A stretch of DNA of 64,000 bases. Source: Comamonadaceae bacterium. Its GTDB lineage: Bacteria > Pseudomonadota > Gammaproteobacteria > Burkholderiales > Burkholderiaceae_C. A program made the position numbers and the translations under genes. Location: assembly GCA_947456305.1 (NCBI GenBank), contig CANGPN010000008.1:62001-126000 (forward strand), written 5' to 3'. Position 1 is the stretch's first letter. Each line of letters starts with the position of its first letter. Of the stretch, positions 61,943 through 64,000 are shown one piece after another. Under the pieces are notes generated by a model. It had not been told where the DNA came from. It did not search any database and saw only the letters and a list, made by a program, of their open reading frames with translations.

Positions 61943-62359
61943 TTACGTCTCAACAGACGGCGACAAAGCGGGCTCGGCACGGATCAACTGCGAATGCATC
62001 AAACGCCCCTCTTGAAATGTGCATTCCACCCGGTCGCCTGCTTCGTCCTGCCAAAGGAATATTTCCGGTTGCACACCTTTGTCGGATTGCAAATGACCCA
62101 GGCTGCGCGCCAGCCCTATGACCGTAAGCAAACGCTGGCCCGGGTGCAATTTCGCATGGAACATGACAGCGTTGTCCAGCGAGCCCATGGGCCGCTCGGC
62201 GGCGCTCTCCATGGTTTTCATCAAGCGGCTGACGTGCTGCAACAACCAAAAAATGATGCCGCTGGAGACCAGCGAAAAACCCCACCAGCCGAAAGCGCGG
62301 AAGGAGAGAAACAACAGCCCGGCCAGGCCTGCGGGGATGAAAATATTTCGCCAGTTCAT
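61943..62359 (-). CDS. Inner-membrane protein of unknown function (138 aa)
   Basis: Two close helices (IFIPAGLAGLLFLSFRAF and WWGFSLVSSGIIFWLLQHV) followed by a cytoplasmic part with RLMKTMESAAERPMGSLDNAVMFHAKLHPGQRL and LLTVIGLARSLG. The family is common next to ilvE in Burkholderiales in my memory but has no function. ATG 62359 is preferred, but ATG 62377 also fits. It ends 42 bp before ilvE on the same strand. Confidence 0.78.
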   Translation of the reverse strand: MNWRNIFIPAGLAGLLFLSFRAFGWWGFSLVSSGIIFWLLQHVSRLMKTMESAAERPMGSLDNAVMFHAKLHPGQRLLTVIGLARSLGHLQSDKGVQPEIFLWQDEAGDRVECTFQEGRLMHSQLIRAEPALSPSVET

Positions 62360-62392
62360 GCGCCGATTTTGACGCATGACATCGATCTGTTT

Positions 62393-62866
62393 TTATTTAG
62401 GCAGTTTGACGGTTTTGCCGTTGAACTCACCGGCGGCGGCTTGGGCATGGCAAGCGCTGCAATTGGCAGCGCTGACACGCATGGGCTTTTTCCAAAAAGC
62501 AGCCGGTATTTTTTTGCTGTTGCGGTGTATGTTTTGCCACCAATCGCTTTGGGTGATGCGGTGTTGCGGCGGGTCTTGGCTGGCCGCCGGTGCGAACGTG
62601 TCTGCGTTTTTTTGCAGCCAATCTGAAATTTCATTTTGCGTGTCCACGTTCACCATGACGCTGCCGCCGAAATGCGACGGCATGTCTGCCATCAACTGCT
62701 GCCAAGCCGTGGCTGAGAGCATGCCGGGTGGATACGCGTTGTGACACACCGTGCATTGCTGCGTGTAAGGCGTGAATGCAGGAATGGGCACGCTGACCTG
62801 GGCTTGCGCGAATGACGCAGCGCTCAGGCACATGGCCAGTAGCAGCGTTTTTTGAATAGACAACAT
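62393..62866 (-). CDS. Di-haem cytochrome c (DHC family)
   Basis: Periplasmic protein of 157 residues with a signal peptide (TLLLAMCLSAASFAQA). Two haem motifs: CTVCH near residue 40 and CSACH near residue 137. The spacing, AYPPGMLSATAWQQLMADMPSHFG and IPAAFWKKPM fit the DHC proteins that pair with the haem protein SHP and a cytochrome b561, neither of which is in view. ATG 62866 starts the signal peptide. Confidence 0.85.
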   Translation of the reverse strand: MLSIQKTLLLAMCLSAASFAQAQVSVPIPAFTPYTQQCTVCHNAYPPGMLSATAWQQLMADMPSHFGGSVMVNVDTQNEISDWLQKNADTFAPAASQDPPQHRITQSDWWQNIHRNSKKIPAAFWKKPMRVSAANCSACHAQAAAGEFNGKTVKLPK

Positions 62867-63012
62867 AGCGGCTCCAGTGAAAGACTGAAAACCATTGTCA
62901 AAACAAAACGGGGATGCCGTTTTGATCCAGCGCAACAAACGACGGGTTACGCGGCCAGGTGCTGTTCATTCGCCGTCAGCTATGTTGCTGCACAACCAGG
63001 GGGCATGGCCAT

Positions 63013-64000
63013 TCAATCCAAATGCCGCAACACCGCAATCGCCTGATCCACCCGCTCAATGGCATGCACCGTCATGCCTTCAATGGGTTTTTTAGGCGCA
63101 TTTGCTTTGGGTATCAAAGCCACACTAAAGCCCAGCTTGGCGGCTTCTTTCAAACGCTCTTGGCCGCGCGGTGCGGGCCGCACTTCACCGGCGAGTCCAA
63201 TTTCACCAAAGGCCAAAAAGCCTTTGGGCAAGGGCTTGCCGCGCAAACTGCTTTGTATGGCCAGCAACACCGCCAAGTCGGCCGCCGGTTCGCTGATGCG
63301 CACGCCGCCCACCGCATTCACAAACACGTCCTGGTCCATGCAAGCCACACCGGCGTGGCGGTGCAACACGGCCAGCAACATGGCCAACCGGTCGCGGTCC
63401 AAACCCACCGACAAACGGCGTGGCGACGGACCGCCGCTGTCAACCAAGGCTTGTATTTCCACCAGCAACGGGCGCGTGCCTTCCAAGGTCACCATGACGC
63501 AACTGCCGGGCACGGGCTCGGCGTGTTGGCTCAAAAAAATCGCGCTCGGGTTGCTGACGCCTTTGAGGCCTTTTTCGGTCATGGCGAACACGCCGATTTC
63601 ATTTACCGCACCGAAACGGTTTTTGATGGCCCGGACCAATCGAAAACTGGAATGCGTGTCGCCTTCAAAGTAAAGCACGGTGTCGACCATGTGCTCAAGC
63701 ACACGCGGACCTGCCAATGCGCCTTCTTTGGTGACATGGCCGACCAACACAATCGCCGTGCCGCTGGACTTGGCCAAGCGCGTCAAATGCGCGGCGCATT
63801 CGCGCACTTGTGCAACCGACCCGGGCGCACTGGTGAGTTGGTCCGAGTACACGGTTTGTATCGAATCAATCACCGCGATATGCGGCGCTTGCGTTTGCAA
63901 AGTGCTGATGATTTTTTCCAACTGGGTTTCAGCCAACACATTCACACGGCTGTTATCCAAACCCAGCCTGCGTGCACGCAAGGCCACTTGAGCGCCGGAC
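63013..64000 (-). CDS. radA: DNA repair protein RadA, C-terminal part (cut by window edge)
   Basis: RecA-like protein of homologous recombination. The frame stays open to base 64000 (SGAQVALRARRLG just at the edge), so the zinc finger and Walker A are outside. Visible are IAVIDSIQTVYSD (Walker B), VLVGHVTKEGALAGPRVLEHMVD, the RadA motif RAIKNRFGAVNEIGVF, and the Lon-like C-terminal domain with VGGVRISEPAADLA and AFGEIGLAGEVRP. No stop before the final LRHLD. Confidence 0.95.
   Translation of the reverse strand, partial: SGAQVALRARRLGLDNSRVNVLAETQLEKIISTLQTQAPHIAVIDSIQTVYSDQLTSAPGSVAQVRECAAHLTRLAKSSGTAIVLVGHVTKEGALAGPRVLEHMVDTVLYFEGDTHSSFRLVRAIKNRFGAVNEIGVFAMTEKGLKGVSNPSAIFLSQHAEPVPGSCVMVTLEGTRPLLVEIQALVDSGGPSPRRLSVGLDRDRLAMLLAVLHRHAGVACMDQDVFVNAVGGVRISEPAADLAVLLAIQSSLRGKPLPKGFLAFGEIGLAGEVRPAPRGQERLKEAAKLGFSVALIPKANAPKKPIEGMTVHAIERVDQAIAVLRHLD

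Overview
The window looks like a chromosomal segment of a betaproteobacterium of the order Burkholderiales, most likely family Comamonadaceae. The housekeeping genes have the base and codon use of that group (roughly 55-60% GC by eye). Several arrangements also fit it: a topoisomerase III with a C-terminal SWIB domain, purE-purK-Sua5, def-fmt beside dprA-smg, and a heptose-LPS block beside ilvE and radA. The genus cannot be settled by reading alone. I found no rRNA, tRNA or CRISPR array.

Layout. 1-1600: edge of an accessory stretch, with a TIGR04255 protein cut by the window edge, a small duplicated-repeat protein, an AT-rich gap and a MarR regulator. 1670-6240: two-component pair, exported hydratase-like protein, di-haem peroxidase. 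6060-10570: birA, SET methyltransferase, topB. 10570-14180: AT-richer accessory island with an AAA ATPase/RloB-like (TOPRIM-type) pair between 54-bp direct repeats, remains of a mobile mystery A/B toxin-antitoxin locus, and two orphan genes. 14320-22060: yajC-secD-secF, smg, dprA, def-fmt, azlCD. 22100-24600: second accessory patch with a DUF4143 ATPase under a palindromic operator and two unknown AT-rich genes. 24870-30370: pgk, sodC, a desaturase, a Crp/Fnr regulator, pyk. 30350-32870: a six-gene operon built round a DUF692 (MNIO) enzyme. 33110-41550: fba, purC, a hybrid kinase, cnoX, purE-purK-Sua5, lysE. 41600-51100: lipoprotein, dacB, EamA-tsaB-rimI-UDG, pyrF, a winged-helix protein, uvrA. 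51240-60730: LPS assembly (O-antigen ligase, GT2, GT90, gmhA, hldE, two GT9, hldD). 60750-64000: zinc-finger protein, ilvE, a membrane protein, a di-haem cytochrome and the 3' part of radA.

The most striking system is at 30349-32872. Reading leftward on the minus strand it encodes a secreted 81-residue Cys/Lys peptide with four heptads of the form SC(S/A)KK(D/E), a DUF692 iron oxidase, a DUF2063 protein reduced to its N-terminal domain, a DoxX membrane protein, an ECF sigma factor and a 67-residue zinc-finger anti-sigma. This is the layout of the bufferin/HvfABC-type metallophore-like RiPP operons, but with a different precursor core, a minimal partner and an unusual cytosolic-looking anti-sigma.

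The LPS genes form a pathway. GmhA and HldE make ADP-heptose, HldD epimerises it, the GT9 enzymes add it, and GT2/GT90 and the O-antigen ligase extend the chain. A 52-codon gene, shorter than usual annotation cut-offs, joins the first GT9 to hldD by overlaps at both ends.
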